Assembly (NCBI GenBank): GCA_014872785.1
Contig: WKFJ01000038.1
Coordinates: 42,722-106,721 of the forward strand
DNA length: 64,000 bases
Direction: 5' to 3'
Origin: Alteromonadaceae bacterium
GTDB lineage: Bacteria > Pseudomonadota > Gammaproteobacteria > Enterobacterales > Alteromonadaceae
Shown here: positions 10,251 to 20,827 of the stretch, piece by piece
How positions within the stretch are numbered: position 1 is the first letter of the stretch
Layout of the letters: each line of letters opens with the position of its first letter
The notes under the pieces: model-generated
Seen by the model: only the letters and a program-made list of their open reading frames with translations
Told to the model about the DNA's origin: nothing
Database searches by the model: none
Made by a program: the position numbers and the translations under genes

Positions 10251-10298
10251 ATTTTGCTTGAGGGTTAGGGGAGTTAATGCTCCTTATTTCGTACCCAT

Positions 10299-10328
10299 AA
10301 AAAAAGCCGCGGTAAACGCGGCTTTTTT
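10299..10328. terminator. Bidirectional terminator between add and the TonB receptor
   Basis: GCCGCG (10306-10311), loop GTAAA, CGCGGC (10317-10322), flanked by seven A on the left and six T on the right. It can serve both the rightward add transcript and the leftward receptor transcript, which converge here. Confidence 0.92.
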
Positions 10329-10343
10329 ATTGGGACTTCTCTA

Positions 10344-12653
10344 TTAGTAGAAGTTAGAGATGAACTCAACGCCCCAGAATGTTGGCTCGTTTACGTAACC
10401 AGTCAGATTATTAAAATCGATGGCACCAGTAAGCTGCTCTTCGCCAGTGATGTTTCTACCGAAAACTGCGATTTCATAATCGCCATTATCTGTATACCAC
10501 TCATAACCTGCGCGGATACCACCTTCAAGTAGTGACTTACCTGTAAACTCCACCGACTCGTACAAGAAGAAGTTAACTTCACTGCGGTATGCCCAATCAG
10601 TATAAGCGAATAAGTTACCTTCACCCAGCTCTTGCTCGTAGCGTGCAGTGAAGTTCAAAATCCACTCAGGTGCTTGAGGTAGTGAGTTGCCGTCTAACAA
10701 TGCAACACGTGTACCTAGCCCAGCATTCTCAGCAGTGTCAGCCAAATCTTGTCCATCAGCGGTTCTGATAACTGTTGGGTCAGTCACAGTACAGCCACCA
10801 CCACAAGGTGCGATAGCCAGATTTGCGTCATCAATTTCAGTGTGGTTGTAACTGATACCACCGGTTAAGAACCAGTTTTCAGATACAGCGGCTTCGATAT
10901 CCATTTCAAAACCATAAGCGTTGGTTTTGTCAGCGTTAACCAAGCGTGCCACGTTGCTGCCACCACCTACTGCGGTCAACTGCTGGTCGCTAACTTGGTA
11001 CATAAATACTGAACCGTTCCAGCGAGCAGTGTTATCCCAGATACGCGACTTGAAGCCCATTTCACCTGATAAAATAGTTTCAGAATCGGCTTTAGTTGGC
11101 GCAGTATCAAATAATAGGTTACCGCGAATAGAAGGCGCTCTGTAACCACGAGCGATACGTGCGTAAACGTTAGTAGTATCGGTATATTTGTAAGTACCAC
11201 TGACATCAAAACTGATTTGCGAGTCTTCTACCGTATCACTTGCGGTCGCACCTGCACTGAGCGGGCTAACAAACGGTACAGCTTGATCAAGACGACCTGA
11301 CCAATCTTTTTCATCATCTGAGTAACGAATACCAGAAGTAATCGTCAATTTGTCGCTTACGTCGTAATCTGTCGAAATAAACGCACCCCAAGCAGTCGTT
11401 TTCGCTTCTTGTGTGGTTTGACCATTCTGCGCTTGCGAGAACAACGAATCGAAGCTCAAGTTGTTAACAGTAAGCTCTTCACCGAAGTAGAAGAAACCTA
11501 ACTGATAATCCAACTTACCAATGTCGTTAGACGCTAAACGCCATTCTTGGGTAATTTGCTTATGATCAGGCATGCTAGCACCGGTTTCAGATGCAAATGG
11601 AATGAAACCTGGACCCATTTGGTTCACGAAAGATGCGCCATAACCACCGTCGATATCGCCAACAGACAATATTTCAGCTTCTTCTACTGCCGTTACAGAA
11701 GTAAAAGTATGCTGACCCATGTCGTACTCTAGCTTTAAACTTATGCCAGTTTGGTCAACTTTCTGAATATTACGAGAAGCCGCATCTTGGAAAACGGTAT
11801 CGAAGTTAAAGTTATCTACTAGGTCGTTTGTACCTGGCTTGATAATGTTCGCACGGAAGATACGAGCATCTGCTTGTGCATTTCTAACGCGATACATCAA
11901 AAGCCCTGAGAACTTGTCATTCGGCTCATAAAGCAATTGGAATTTAACCGCTTTTTCGTCGAAGCCACCTAACTGGTCATCTGCTTCGAAACCGGGAGCG
12001 CGGTTGTCTATGTAATCTGATCTATTTTGTGATAACAACGAGACTCTTGTTGAAATCGTGTCACTAAGTCCACCGCCAATGGCAATATCGAAATCACGAG
12101 TACTATTGGTGCCGTAAGACATATTAACGTGAGCATCGAATTCTTGTGACGGTTTAGCTGATGCTACCTTAACGATACCCGCCGGTGTGTTACGACCGAA
12201 CAGCGTACCTTGTGGACCGCGAAGTACTTCCACCTGTTCCATGTCGAACATTGGGAAACCCTTAGTTAACGGGTTTTCAAGGACAACGTCGTCATAAATT
12301 AATGATACTGGTTGAGATGCCAACAAATCGAAATCTGTATTACCTAAACCACGAATGTAAAAACGTGGGAAGGTTCTACCGAAAGAAGATTCAATAAGTA
12401 AGCTAGGAACACGTGCTGACAAGGCGCGAACGTCCAGTGCACCTGCACCAATAGTGTCCAGTTCTTTTGGCGTCATCGCCGCAACGGAAATAGGAACTTC
12501 TTGGATATTCTGAGTACGTTTTTGTGCTGTAACCATGATGGTTTCAAGCTCAAGTGAAGTTTCGTCTTGATTTTCTTCTTGAGCAACCACCGCAGTGCTT
12601 AATAATGCAGCACTAACACTAAGTGCCAGTGAGGCCTTTTTGATAGTTTTCAT
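10344..12653 (-). CDS. TonB-dependent outer-membrane receptor (substrate unknown)
   Basis: Outer-membrane active transporter of 769 residues. A signal peptide (about 1-24, ending AVVAQ) is followed by a TonB-box-like segment (ETIMVTAQKR), the plug domain (YIRGLGN, VEVLRGPQGTLFGRNTPAG) and a beta-barrel ending in aromatic residues (FISNFY). The plug resembles the large group of receptors in marine Proteobacteria annotated loosely as siderophore or small-molecule receptors. No ligand gene is adjacent. A partial Fur-box match lies about 210 bp upstream. Family assignment is sure; ligand is not. Confidence 0.93.
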   Translation of the reverse strand: MKTIKKASLALSVSAALLSTAVVAQEENQDETSLELETIMVTAQKRTQNIQEVPISVAAMTPKELDTIGAGALDVRALSARVPSLLIESSFGRTFPRFYIRGLGNTDFDLLASQPVSLIYDDVVLENPLTKGFPMFDMEQVEVLRGPQGTLFGRNTPAGIVKVASAKPSQEFDAHVNMSYGTNSTRDFDIAIGGGLSDTISTRVSLLSQNRSDYIDNRAPGFEADDQLGGFDEKAVKFQLLYEPNDKFSGLLMYRVRNAQADARIFRANIIKPGTNDLVDNFNFDTVFQDAASRNIQKVDQTGISLKLEYDMGQHTFTSVTAVEEAEILSVGDIDGGYGASFVNQMGPGFIPFASETGASMPDHKQITQEWRLASNDIGKLDYQLGFFYFGEELTVNNLSFDSLFSQAQNGQTTQEAKTTAWGAFISTDYDVSDKLTITSGIRYSDDEKDWSGRLDQAVPFVSPLSAGATASDTVEDSQISFDVSGTYKYTDTTNVYARIARGYRAPSIRGNLLFDTAPTKADSETILSGEMGFKSRIWDNTARWNGSVFMYQVSDQQLTAVGGGSNVARLVNADKTNAYGFEMDIEAAVSENWFLTGGISYNHTEIDDANLAIAPCGGGCTVTDPTVIRTADGQDLADTAENAGLGTRVALLDGNSLPQAPEWILNFTARYEQELGEGNLFAYTDWAYRSEVNFFLYESVEFTGKSLLEGGIRAGYEWYTDNGDYEIAVFGRNITGEEQLTGAIDFNNLTGYVNEPTFWGVEFISNFY

Positions 12654-12863
12654 AAGCTTACCGTATATGTGTGCGAGTTTATTATGTTGTGCGTTTCCTA
12701 CGCTAAATTCCCTGTTGTTTCATGTTCGAAAGGACGGTAACAAGTGCGTCCATATCGCTTGATAACTAATATAGCAACTTAGCATAAGAAAACGACGTTA
12801 TTAATAGATCTTGGGCAAAAAAGGGGGAAATTGAGCAAAAAAGTTGTTTACCTGGTCAATTTT

Positions 12864-12878
12864 TGAGAATCATTTTGC
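12864..12878. promoter_or_regulatory. Possible Fur box upstream of the TonB receptor
   Basis: TGAGAATCATTTTGC matches the 7-1-7 Fur consensus TGATAATNATTATCA at 10 of 14 positions. It lies between the gltA terminator and the receptor start, but about 210 bp from that start. Weak evidence. Confidence 0.3.
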
Positions 12879-12884
12879 ATTCAT

Positions 12885-12914
12885 AAAAAAGCGCTTTAAA
12901 AAAAGCGCTTTTTT
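12885..12914. terminator. Terminator downstream of gltA
   Basis: A perfect 13-bp inverted repeat, AAAAAAGCGCTTT (12885-12897) and AAAGCGCTTTTTT (12902-12914), with loop AAAA. It follows the leftward gltA gene by about 16 bp and has a T-run on the minus strand. Confidence 0.9.
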
Positions 12915-12930
12915 ATAGAGATTTTAGACC

Positions 12931-14211
12931 TTACTTCTCGATAGGAGTGTAAGGTTTTTGGGTTTCACCCGTGTAAAGCTGGCGAGGACGACCGATTTTT
13001 TGACCCGGCTGGCTCAACATTTCATGCCAATGCGAAATCCATCCTACTGTTCTTGCAAGCGCAAAAATACAAGTGAACATATTGGTAGGAATGCCAATAG
13101 CTTTCAAAATAATACCCGAGTAGAAGTCTACGTTCGGGAACAATTTCTTCGACTTGAAGTAATCATCTTCTAGTGCGATTCGCTCAAGTTCCATCGCCAC
13201 GTCTAATAGTGGATCGTCAACTTTCAATTCTTGCAGTACTTCGTGACAGCTTTCACGCATCACTGTAGCGCGCGGATCGTAGTTTTTGTAAACCCTGTGA
13301 CCGAAGCCCATGAGACGGAACGGGTCGCTCTTGTCTTTTGCTTTGGCAATGTACTCAGGAATCTTATCTACAGAACCGATTTCTTCAAGCATGTTCAAAC
13401 AAGCTTCATTAGCACCACCGTGAGCAGGACCCCACAAAGAAGCAACACCCGCAGCAATACACGCGTAAGGGTTTGCACCTGAAGAACCTGCTAGTCTGAC
13501 GGTAGAGGTCGACGCGTTTTGCTCGTGGTCTGCGTGTAGCGTAAAGATACGATCAACAGCACGTGCAACCGCAGGGCTGACTTTGTAATCTTCTGCAGGT
13601 ACAGAAAACATCATGTTTAAGAAGTTTTCTGCGTATGATAAATCGTTGCGCGGATATACGAACGGTTGGCCGATATTGTACTTGTAACACATCGCCACCA
13701 ACGTTGGCATTTTAGCGACCAAGCGATAAGCGCTACGCAAACGCATACTTTGATCGCTTACGTCTAAATCGTCATGGTAGAAAGAAGACATTGCACCGAC
13801 GGTTCCGCATAGCATTGCCATTGGGTGAGCGTCAGGGCGGAAGCCTTGGAAAAACTTGTTCACACTTTCATTAACCATAGTGTGGCGCGTGATAGTTCCT
13901 TTAAAGTCTGCGTATTCAGCTGAACTCGGTGCATTGCCATGTAGTAGCATGTAGCATACTTCTAGGTAGTCCGCGTCACGAGCCAATTCTTCAATTGAGA
14001 AGCCTCTGTGAAGTAGTACGCCTTTTGCTCCGTCAATGAATGTGATCTCTGATTCACATGAACCAGTCGCCATAAAACCAGGGTCAAAAGTGAAATAACC
14101 AATGCTGCCTAATGCGCGCACATCAATTACGTCTTGACCGGCGCTTCCTTTTAGCACAGGAAGTTCGATTTCTTTATCTCCTACTTTCAACACGGCTTTA
14201 TCAGCTGCCAT
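12931..14211 (-). CDS. gltA: Citrate synthase (type II, hexameric class)
   Basis: Condenses acetyl-CoA and oxaloacetate at the entry of the TCA cycle; 426 residues, as in E. coli GltA. Conserved blocks: [21 protein letters not shown] near residue 51, the active-site histidine block [16 protein letters not shown] near 261, [13 protein letters not shown] near 304, and VDFYSGI near 361. The ATG has a good AAGGAG ribosome-binding site 6 bases before it. It is divergent from sdhCDAB across a 444-bp regulatory gap. Confidence 0.97.
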   Translation of the reverse strand: MAADKAVLKVGDKEIELPVLKGSAGQDVIDVRALGSIGYFTFDPGFMATGSCESEITFIDGAKGVLLHRGFSIEELARDADYLEVCYMLLHGNAPSSAEYADFKGTITRHTMVNESVNKFFQGFRPDAHPMAMLCGTVGAMSSFYHDDLDVSDQSMRLRSAYRLVAKMPTLVAMCYKYNIGQPFVYPRNDLSYAENFLNMMFSVPAEDYKVSPAVARAVDRIFTLHADHEQNASTSTVRLAGSSGANPYACIAAGVASLWGPAHGGANEACLNMLEEIGSVDKIPEYIAKAKDKSDPFRLMGFGHRVYKNYDPRATVMRESCHEVLQELKVDDPLLDVAMELERIALEDDYFKSKKLFPNVDFYSGIILKAIGIPTNMFTCIFALARTVGWISHWHEMLSQPGQKIGRPRQLYTGETQKPYTPIEK

Positions 14212-14655
14212 AAAAGTCTCCTTCGAAATATTTGGGGATGCTCGACGTTTTTTCAGTCAGGCGTTTGATTGGACAAAGAGTCCAATAGTTGTAACCACAT
14301 TGTCGACATAAGTCAATTTTAATGCAGATATGTTTAATAACTATTCGCCTATGTGAAGCTTATGTGACAATTATGTAAATATCATGTTGAAACCCGGTAA
14401 ATCGTTACAAAAATTGTATTTATCAATTGTCATAGATATACTTTTTATCAGTTGAACCCGAATAAATATCAGTGTTACGCTAATGGGCATAACCTTTTGT
14501 TTGGGTTAACAATTTGTTAATAGAAAGTCGAGTGCCAATACCCGTCATTTTATTAGCAACACAACTTGGAACTCCGCTAAGAATAGTCGAACATTACAAA
14601 ATCGCCTGTCGCTTATCGGGAAAACTCTACAATCAGTCCACATGGGCAACGAATC
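14212..14655. promoter_or_regulatory. Divergent gltA / sdhC control region
   Basis: A 444-bp AT-rich gap without a credible gene, which must carry the divergent promoters of gltA and sdhCDAB. The clearest element is the ArcA-type direct repeat at 14505-14520. No convincing CRP palindrome was found. Confidence 0.6.
14505..14520 (+). promoter_or_regulatory. ArcA-type direct repeat upstream of sdhC
   Basis: GTTAA at 14505-14509 and again at 14516-14520, exactly 11 bp apart. That is the repeat unit and spacing described for ArcA-P binding sites. ArcA represses sdh and gltA under low oxygen in E. coli, so position and sequence agree. The inference would need an ArcA gene elsewhere in the genome. 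Confidence 0.5.
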
Positions 14656-15030
14656 GTGAAAAAACAAAGACCAGTAAATTTAGACCTCAATACGATTAGT
14701 TTTCCGCCTTCCGCTATTTCTTCAATTTTGCACCGTGTTACAGGTGTGGCTATGTTCTTCGCATTAATCTTCGTGATTACCGCGTGGGCGTATTCACTTA
14801 CCTCTGCTGACGGATTTGCAGCTGTTGTTGAAGCGATGAACGGTGTATTCGGGAAAATCATTTTAATCGGTACCGTTTCAGTATTGACTTATCACATTCT
14901 TGGCGGCGTCCGTCACATGTTTATGGACGCAGGTTACTTTGAAGAATTGGAATCAGGTAATTCAAGCGCGAAGATCGTAATCGGCGCATGGGTAGTCCTC
15001 ACCGTGATTATGGGAGTCGTGTTATGGTAA
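14656..15030 (+). CDS. sdhC: Succinate dehydrogenase cytochrome b556 subunit
   Basis: Membrane anchor of complex II, 124 residues with three transmembrane helices. It opens KKQRPVNLDLNTISFPPSAISSILHRVTG, nearly as E. coli SdhC does; the heme and quinone-site region SSILHRVTG is present, and YHILGGVRHMFMD holds the heme-ligand histidine region. The start is a GTG; E. coli SdhC has four extra residues ahead of the corresponding valine, and no upstream ATG is in frame here. Its last bases overlap sdhD (ATGGTAA). Confidence 0.94.
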   Translation: MKKQRPVNLDLNTISFPPSAISSILHRVTGVAMFFALIFVITAWAYSLTSADGFAAVVEAMNGVFGKIILIGTVSVLTYHILGGVRHMFMDAGYFEELESGNSSAKIVIGAWVVLTVIMGVVLW

Positions 15031-15371
15031 CGAATCAGGCAAGTATCAAAAGAGACGGAATCCAAGATTACGTTTCACTGCGCACCACAGCGCTTGTTAT
15101 TCTGGCCTACAGCATATTCTTGTTGTGGTTCTTTGTTTCTACACCAGAGGTGACCTACGAGGTTTGGACTGGTTTGTTCTCAAATCTGTTAGTGAAAGTT
15201 TTCACTTTAGCTGCACTTGTGTCCATCATGATACACGTACGTATCGGTTTGTGGCAGGTCTTAACTGACTACATCAAACCACACACACTGCGTGCTGGAC
15301 TACAGTATGTTTTGAACCTAATCGCTTTTGCTTACGTAGCGATTGGCGTATTTGTACTATGGGGTGTATAA
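15024..15371 (+). CDS. sdhD: Succinate dehydrogenase membrane anchor subunit
   Basis: Second small membrane subunit, 115 residues with three helices. With SdhC it holds heme b and the ubiquinone site. The motif VSIMIHVRIGLWQVLTDYI carries the conserved His/Arg and Asp-Tyr region. The ATG at 15024 overlaps the sdhC stop by 7 bases, which marks translational coupling; a longer frame beginning at 14988 is an artefact of the overlap. Confidence 0.93.
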   Translation: MVTNQASIKRDGIQDYVSLRTTALVILAYSIFLLWFFVSTPEVTYEVWTGLFSNLLVKVFTLAALVSIMIHVRIGLWQVLTDYIKPHTLRAGLQYVLNLIAFAYVAIGVFVLWGV

Positions 15372-17144
15372 GTGAAAGTAGCTGTTCATGAATTTGACGC
15401 GGTAGTAATCGGCGCCGGTGGCGCAGGTATGAGAGCCGCTTTACAAATATCTCAGTCGGGCAAGTCATGCGCCTTATTATCTAAAGTATTTCCAACTCGT
15501 TCTCACACTGTTTCTGCCCAAGGCGGGATTACAGTAGCGCTGGGTAATGCCCACGAAGATAACTGGGAATGGCACATGTACGACACCGTAAAAGGGTCGG
15601 ATTACATCGGTGACCAAGACGCCATTGAATACATGTGTAAAACTGGACCTGAAGCCATTATCGAAATGGAAAATATGGGTCTTCCTTTCTCGCGTTTCGA
15701 GAACGGTAAGATATACCAGCGTCCGTTTGGTGGTCAGTCTAAGAATTTTGGTGGCGAGCAGGGTGCTCGTACCGCGGCAGCAGCTGACCGTACAGGTCAT
15801 GCATTGTTGCACTTGCTTTATCAGCAAAATGTTAAAAACAAAACCAAAGTCTTCAGCGAATGGTTTGCACTAGATTTAGTGAAAAACCAAGACGGTGACG
15901 TTGTAGGTTGTACAGCAATCGATATCGAAACCGGCGAAGTTGTTTACTTCAAGTCGCGCGCAGTTGTTTTGGCAACGGGTGGTGCGGGTCGTATCTATGC
16001 GTCTACAACAAATGCCCACATCAATACGGGTGACGGTGCTGGTATGGCACTTCGTGCCGGCGTTTGCGTGCAAGACATGGAAATGTGGCAGTTCCACCCA
16101 ACGGGCATCGCCGGTGCGGGTACTTTGGTAACTGAAGGCTGTCGTGGTGAAGGTGGTTACCTTCTCAATAAAGACGGCGAGCGTTTCATGGAGCGTTATG
16201 CGCCAAATGCGAAAGACTTAGCTGGCCGTGACGTGGTAGCGCGTTCGATGATGACAGAAATTCGCGAAGGCCGCGGTTGTGATGGTCCTTGGGGCACACA
16301 CATTAAACTTAAGCTAGACCACCTAGGTAAAGATGTTCTTGAATCGCGTCTACCTGGTATTCTTGAGCTTTCAAGAACCTTCGCACACGTGGATCCAGTA
16401 AAAGAGCCTATTCCAGTGATCCCAACTTGTCACTACATGATGGGGGGTATACCCACTAACGTTGATGGTCAATGTTTAACTGTTGATGCTGATGGCAACG
16501 AAAAACTGGTCAAAGGCTTATTCGCCTGTGGTGAAATTGCCTGTGTATCTGTTCACGGTGCTAACCGCCTTGGTGGTAACTCATTACTCGACTTGGTTGT
16601 ATTTGGTCGTGCAACTGGTCTTCACCTCGGTGAAGCACTCAACAATGCTGATACCAGTCGCGAAGCATCAGAGTCTGACATGGAAGCGGCACTAGCGCGC
16701 TTCAACCGTTGGGAAAGCTCTGAAAAAGGCAAGGGCGAAGATCCAGTTGAAATTAAGAAAGCGATGCAAGAGTGCATGCAGCTGAACTTCTCGGTATTCC
16801 GTGAAGGCGATGCAATGGCACAAGGCTTGAAGGAGCTAAAAGAAATTCGCGAAAGATTGCAAAACGCGCGCCTTGACGACAAGAGCAGCGACTTCAATAC
16901 TCAACGTATTGAGTGTTTAGAGCTAGATAACTTGATGGAAACGGCGTATGCAACTGCGGTTTCAGCCAACTTTAGAACTGAAAGCCGCGGTGCCCACAGT
17001 CGCTTTGACTTCCCTGATCGCGATGACGAGAATTGGTTGTGTCACAGTCTTTACTCTCCAGAGACAGAAGAGATGTCTCGTAGAGAAGTAAACATGTCAC
17101 CAAAACTTCGTGAAGCGTTCCCGCCTAAAGTGCGTACCTACTAA
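15372..17144 (+). CDS. sdhA: Succinate dehydrogenase flavoprotein subunit
   Basis: Catalytic subunit of complex II, 590 residues. The FAD-binding motif [15 protein letters not shown] lies near residues 11-25, the covalent-flavin histidine in SHTVSAQGG near residue 45, and catalytic motifs in FHPTGI, RDVVARS and [13 protein letters not shown]. Translation starts at a GTG that abuts the sdhD stop, and the resulting N-terminus ([16 protein letters not shown]) lines up with E. coli SdhA. Confidence 0.97.
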   Translation: MKVAVHEFDAVVIGAGGAGMRAALQISQSGKSCALLSKVFPTRSHTVSAQGGITVALGNAHEDNWEWHMYDTVKGSDYIGDQDAIEYMCKTGPEAIIEMENMGLPFSRFENGKIYQRPFGGQSKNFGGEQGARTAAAADRTGHALLHLLYQQNVKNKTKVFSEWFALDLVKNQDGDVVGCTAIDIETGEVVYFKSRAVVLATGGAGRIYASTTNAHINTGDGAGMALRAGVCVQDMEMWQFHPTGIAGAGTLVTEGCRGEGGYLLNKDGERFMERYAPNAKDLAGRDVVARSMMTEIREGRGCDGPWGTHIKLKLDHLGKDVLESRLPGILELSRTFAHVDPVKEPIPVIPTCHYMMGGIPTNVDGQCLTVDADGNEKLVKGLFACGEIACVSVHGANRLGGNSLLDLVVFGRATGLHLGEALNNADTSREASESDMEAALARFNRWESSEKGKGEDPVEIKKAMQECMQLNFSVFREGDAMAQGLKELKEIRERLQNARLDDKSSDFNTQRIECLELDNLMETAYATAVSANFRTESRGAHSRFDFPDRDDENWLCHSLYSPETEEMSRREVNMSPKLREAFPPKVRTY

Positions 17145-17156
17145 GGGGAGATTGTT

Positions 17157-17867
17157 ATGAATTTAGAATTTTCAGTATATCGTTACAATCCGGATGTCGA
17201 TCCAAAGCCTAAAATGGAAGACTACACGCTAGAAGTGGAAGAAGGCCAAGACATGATGGTGTTGGATGCGTTAATCGCATTGAAAGAAAAAGATCCAACA
17301 TTGTCTTTTAGACGTTCGTGTCGCGAGGGTGTTTGTGGTTCAGACGGCGTCAACATGAATGGTAAAAACGGTTTGGCTTGTATTACGCCTTTATCGGCGC
17401 TGGGCAAAGGTAAAATCGTAATCAGACCATTACCTGGTTTGCCGGTAGTGCGTGATTTGGTTGTAGACATGACTCAGTTCTACACTCAATACGAGAAAAT
17501 TAAACCGTTTTTGATTAATGACGACAAGCAGCCACCTGCACGTGAACACCTGCAGTCGCCTGAAGAGCGTGAAAAGCTCGATGGCTTGTACGAGTGTATC
17601 TTGTGTGCGTGTTGTTCTACTTCGTGCCCGTCATTCTGGTGGAACCCTGACAAGTTTGTCGGTCCTGCAGGATTGTTACATGCTTACCGCTTCTTGGCGG
17701 ATAGTCGTGACACGGCAACCGAAGAGCGTCTAAATGATTTAGATGACGCATTCAGCGTGTTCAGGTGCCACGGTATCATGAACTGTGTGAATGTATGTCC
17801 GAAAGGACTTAACCCTACTAAAGCGATTGGTCATATCAAATCAATGCTTTTACAACGGGCTGTTTAG
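17157..17867 (+). CDS. sdhB: Succinate dehydrogenase iron-sulfur subunit
   Basis: Electron-transfer subunit of complex II, 236 residues. All three clusters are readable: [2Fe-2S] in SCREGVCGSDG plus NGLACIT, [4Fe-4S] in CILCACCSTSCP, and [3Fe-4S] in CHGIMNCVNVCPKGLNP. A GGGGAG ribosome-binding site precedes the ATG. It lies 12 bp after sdhA and is followed by a hairpin terminator, so sdhCDAB can end here. Confidence 0.97.
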   Translation: MNLEFSVYRYNPDVDPKPKMEDYTLEVEEGQDMMVLDALIALKEKDPTLSFRRSCREGVCGSDGVNMNGKNGLACITPLSALGKGKIVIRPLPGLPVVRDLVVDMTQFYTQYEKIKPFLINDDKQPPAREHLQSPEEREKLDGLYECILCACCSTSCPSFWWNPDKFVGPAGLLHAYRFLADSRDTATEERLNDLDDAFSVFRCHGIMNCVNVCPKGLNPTKAIGHIKSMLLQRAV

Positions 17868-17905
17868 TAAGCAAACCTTGATTAGTTTGCCTAAATTTGT
17901 GTACT

Positions 17906-17939
17906 AAATAGCCGTCTGCTCAAAGATGGCTATTTTTTT
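17906..17939 (+). terminator. Terminator after sdhB
   Basis: AAATAGCCGTCT (17906-17917) pairs with AGATGGCTATTT (17924-17935), one G-T pair, loop GCTCAA, and the T-run continues to 17939. A smaller GCAAAC/GTTTGC hairpin at 17871-17890 precedes it. Confidence 0.82.
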
Positions 17940-17999
17940 ATGTGGACTTTGCTAAAGTTAAAGTCTGTTTATCAACTGTTGACGATTTAAGGGACAGTA

Positions 18000-20819
18000 A
18001 TGCAAGAAAGCGTCATGAAAGCGTGGTGGGAATCTTCTCACATGGCTGGTGGTAACGCTGCTTATGTTGAAGAAGTCTATGAAGCCTATTTGGACGACCC
18101 AAAAAGTGTTTCAGAAGAGTGGCGAGCGGTATTTGATAAGTTACCGAAAGTGGATGGTGTCGATATCGAGACCAAACACAGCGAAATTAGATCAGACTTT
18201 CGCAAAATGGCTGCGATGGGACTGGCGGCGAGAGCCCCAGCGGCAGCCCCTGCTGGTGAAGCAGGCGACCAAAAACAAGTAAAAGTTTTACAGCTCATCA
18301 ATGCCTTCCGCTTTCGTGGACACCAGCATGCCAACCTAGACCCGCTAGGGTTGTGGCAGCAAGAGCGTGTGCGCGATTTGGAATTAAGCCATCACACGCT
18401 TAGTAAAGACGACTTTGATACTGTTTACAACGTTGGTTCATACGCCATAGGTCAAGACAAAATGTCGCTTGGTGATTTGTACAAATCGCTCAATAGAACC
18501 TACTGCGGTTCCATTGGCGCTGAGTATATGCACATTACCAATACCGAGCAAAAGCGTTGGATCCAGCATTACCTTGAATCAAATCAAGCCAAGCCTGAGT
18601 TAGATCGCGAAGCCAAAGTCAAAGTGCTCAAAGGTCTTATTGCGGCAGATGGTATGGAAAAATACCTAGGCGCTAAATTCCCAGGTGCCAAACGCTTCTC
18701 GCTAGAAGGCGGAGACGCGCTAGTGCCAATGCTAAAAACTCTCATTACTGATGCGGGTGCAGCAGGCTCTAAGGAAGTGGTTATTGGTATGGCGCACCGT
18801 GGACGTTTAAACGTCTTGGTCAACGTACTTGGTAAAAACCCATCCGTATTGTTTGACGAGTTTTCTGGTAAGCACGACGAATCATTGGGCTCTGGTGATG
18901 TTAAGTACCACGCCGGATTTTCCTCCGATTTTGCTACACCAGGCGGCGCAGTGCACTTAGCACTTGCGTTTAACCCGTCTCACCTTGAAATTGTAAACCC
19001 GGTAGTGATGGGCTCAGTAAGAGCACGACTTGATCGCCGTGGTTGCGACGATGGCACCATGTGTTTACCCATTACGGTACACGGTGACTCAGCTATTGCT
19101 GGTCAAGGTGTTGTACAAGAAACCTTCAATATGTCACAAACGCGTGGCTTCCAGGTTGGCGGTACCGTTCGTATCGTTGTTAACAACCAGGTTGGTTTTA
19201 CCACGTCAAAAACGGTCGATACTCGCTCAACGCAGTACTGTACCGATATTGCCAAGATGGTTCAGGCACCTATCTTTCATGTGAATTCAGACGACCCAGA
19301 AGCGGTCATGTTTGTGTCGAAGATGGCGCTTGATTATCGCAACACGTTTAAGCGTGATGTGGTTATTGATCTGGTCTGTTACCGTCGTCATGGTCACAAC
19401 GAAGCTGATGAGCCAAATGCAACTCAGCCGTTGATGTACCAAAAAATTCGCAAGCACCCGGTGCCGCGTAAGATTTATGCAGACCAGCTAGTTACCGAAG
19501 GCGTAATTGAGGCACGTGAAGTAGACAAGCTAGTAAACGAGTACCGTGAGTCGCTCGATCACGGTGCGTGTGTGGTAGAAGAATGGCGACCTATGACTGA
19601 GCACTCAGTGGATTGGTCACCATACATTGGCCACGACTGGGACGTTCCTTATGATGGCTCAGTGTCTGTCGATAAGTTAAAGTCTTTAGGCGAGCGCATG
19701 TGTGCTTATCCCGAAAACTACAAGCTACAGTCTCGTGTAAATAAGTTATATAACGATCGCCTTTCTATGATCAAAGGCGAGAAGCCTCTTGATTGGGGTG
19801 CGGCTGAAACACTCGCGTATGCAACTTTACTAGAAGAGAACACCGATATTCGCTTTACCGGTCAGGATGCTGGACGCGGAACCTTCTTCCACCGCCACGC
19901 GGTGCTCCACAGTCAAGACAGCGGTGACGAGTACTTGCCACTGCAAAATTTGGCGAGTGAACAAGGTAAATTCGAAGTATATGATTCTGTGCTGTCTGAA
20001 GAAGCCGTTATGGCTTTTGAGTTTGGCTATGCCACTGCCGAGCCAGGCACACTAACCATTTGGGAAGCACAGTTTGGTGACTTCGCCAACGGTGCACAGG
20101 TGGTTATTGACCAGTTCTTAAGTTCTGGTGAGCACAAGTGGGGACGTCTATGCGGCCTAACCTTGTTACTTCCACACGGTTATGAAGGGCAAGGTCCTGA
20201 GCACAGCTCAGCAAGACTGGAACGCTTCCTACAGCTTTGTGCTGATCACAACTGGCAAGTGGTAGTGCCGTCTACACCTTCACAGGTATACAATATGATC
20301 CGTCGTCAATCGGTGCGTCCAATGCGTCGTCCTCTGATTGTAATGTCGCCAAAATCATTGTTACGTCACCCGTTGGCAGTTTCTTCAATGGAAGAGCTTG
20401 CAGAAGGTGTGTTCCACAATGTCATTGACGAAATTGACGATATCAAACCTGCCAAAGTTAAACGCGTTGTTATGTGTTCCGGTAAGGTTTATTACGACTT
20501 GCTTGAAAAACGTCGCAAAGATGAGATTGACGATGTAGCGATTGTTCGTATTGAACAGCTATATCCTTTCCCTCACGTCGAAGTAGAAGCGATGGTGGAA
20601 AAATATAAGCACGTTACAGACTGGGTATGGTGCCAGGAAGAGCCTCAAAACCAAGGCGCTTGGTACTGCAGTCAGCACCATTTCTGGGATTCTATTCCAG
20701 CGGGTGCAAAAGTTACTTACGCTGGCAGAGCGGCGTCTTCAGCTCCTGCAGTGGGCTATCTTTCAATTCACAATCAGCAGCAAAAAGCCTTGGTTGCTGA
20801 GGCACTAGAGATCAAATAA
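18000..20819 (+). CDS. sucA: 2-oxoglutarate dehydrogenase E1 component
   Basis: Thiamine-diphosphate-dependent decarboxylase of the 2-oxoglutarate dehydrogenase complex, 939 residues (E. coli 933). Family blocks: [20 protein letters not shown] near residue 98, [17 protein letters not shown] near 262, [14 protein letters not shown] near 354, [16 protein letters not shown] near 456, and [13 protein letters not shown] near 662. An AAGGGA ribosome-binding site precedes the ATG. The gene sits 132 bp after sdhB beyond a terminator, so it probably has its own promoter, and it runs into sucB with an 8-bp gap. Confidence 0.97.
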   Translation: MQESVMKAWWESSHMAGGNAAYVEEVYEAYLDDPKSVSEEWRAVFDKLPKVDGVDIETKHSEIRSDFRKMAAMGLAARAPAAAPAGEAGDQKQVKVLQLINAFRFRGHQHANLDPLGLWQQERVRDLELSHHTLSKDDFDTVYNVGSYAIGQDKMSLGDLYKSLNRTYCGSIGAEYMHITNTEQKRWIQHYLESNQAKPELDREAKVKVLKGLIAADGMEKYLGAKFPGAKRFSLEGGDALVPMLKTLITDAGAAGSKEVVIGMAHRGRLNVLVNVLGKNPSVLFDEFSGKHDESLGSGDVKYHAGFSSDFATPGGAVHLALAFNPSHLEIVNPVVMGSVRARLDRRGCDDGTMCLPITVHGDSAIAGQGVVQETFNMSQTRGFQVGGTVRIVVNNQVGFTTSKTVDTRSTQYCTDIAKMVQAPIFHVNSDDPEAVMFVSKMALDYRNTFKRDVVIDLVCYRRHGHNEADEPNATQPLMYQKIRKHPVPRKIYADQLVTEGVIEAREVDKLVNEYRESLDHGACVVEEWRPMTEHSVDWSPYIGHDWDVPYDGSVSVDKLKSLGERMCAYPENYKLQSRVNKLYNDRLSMIKGEKPLDWGAAETLAYATLLEENTDIRFTGQDAGRGTFFHRHAVLHSQDSGDEYLPLQNLASEQGKFEVYDSVLSEEAVMAFEFGYATAEPGTLTIWEAQFGDFANGAQVVIDQFLSSGEHKWGRLCGLTLLLPHGYEGQGPEHSSARLERFLQLCADHNWQVVVPSTPSQVYNMIRRQSVRPMRRPLIVMSPKSLLRHPLAVSSMEELAEGVFHNVIDEIDDIKPAKVKRVVMCSGKVYYDLLEKRRKDEIDDVAIVRIEQLYPFPHVEVEAMVEKYKHVTDWVWCQEEPQNQGAWYCSQHHFWDSIPAGAKVTYAGRAASSAPAVGYLSIHNQQQKALVAEALEIK

Positions 20820-20827
20820 GGATAAAT

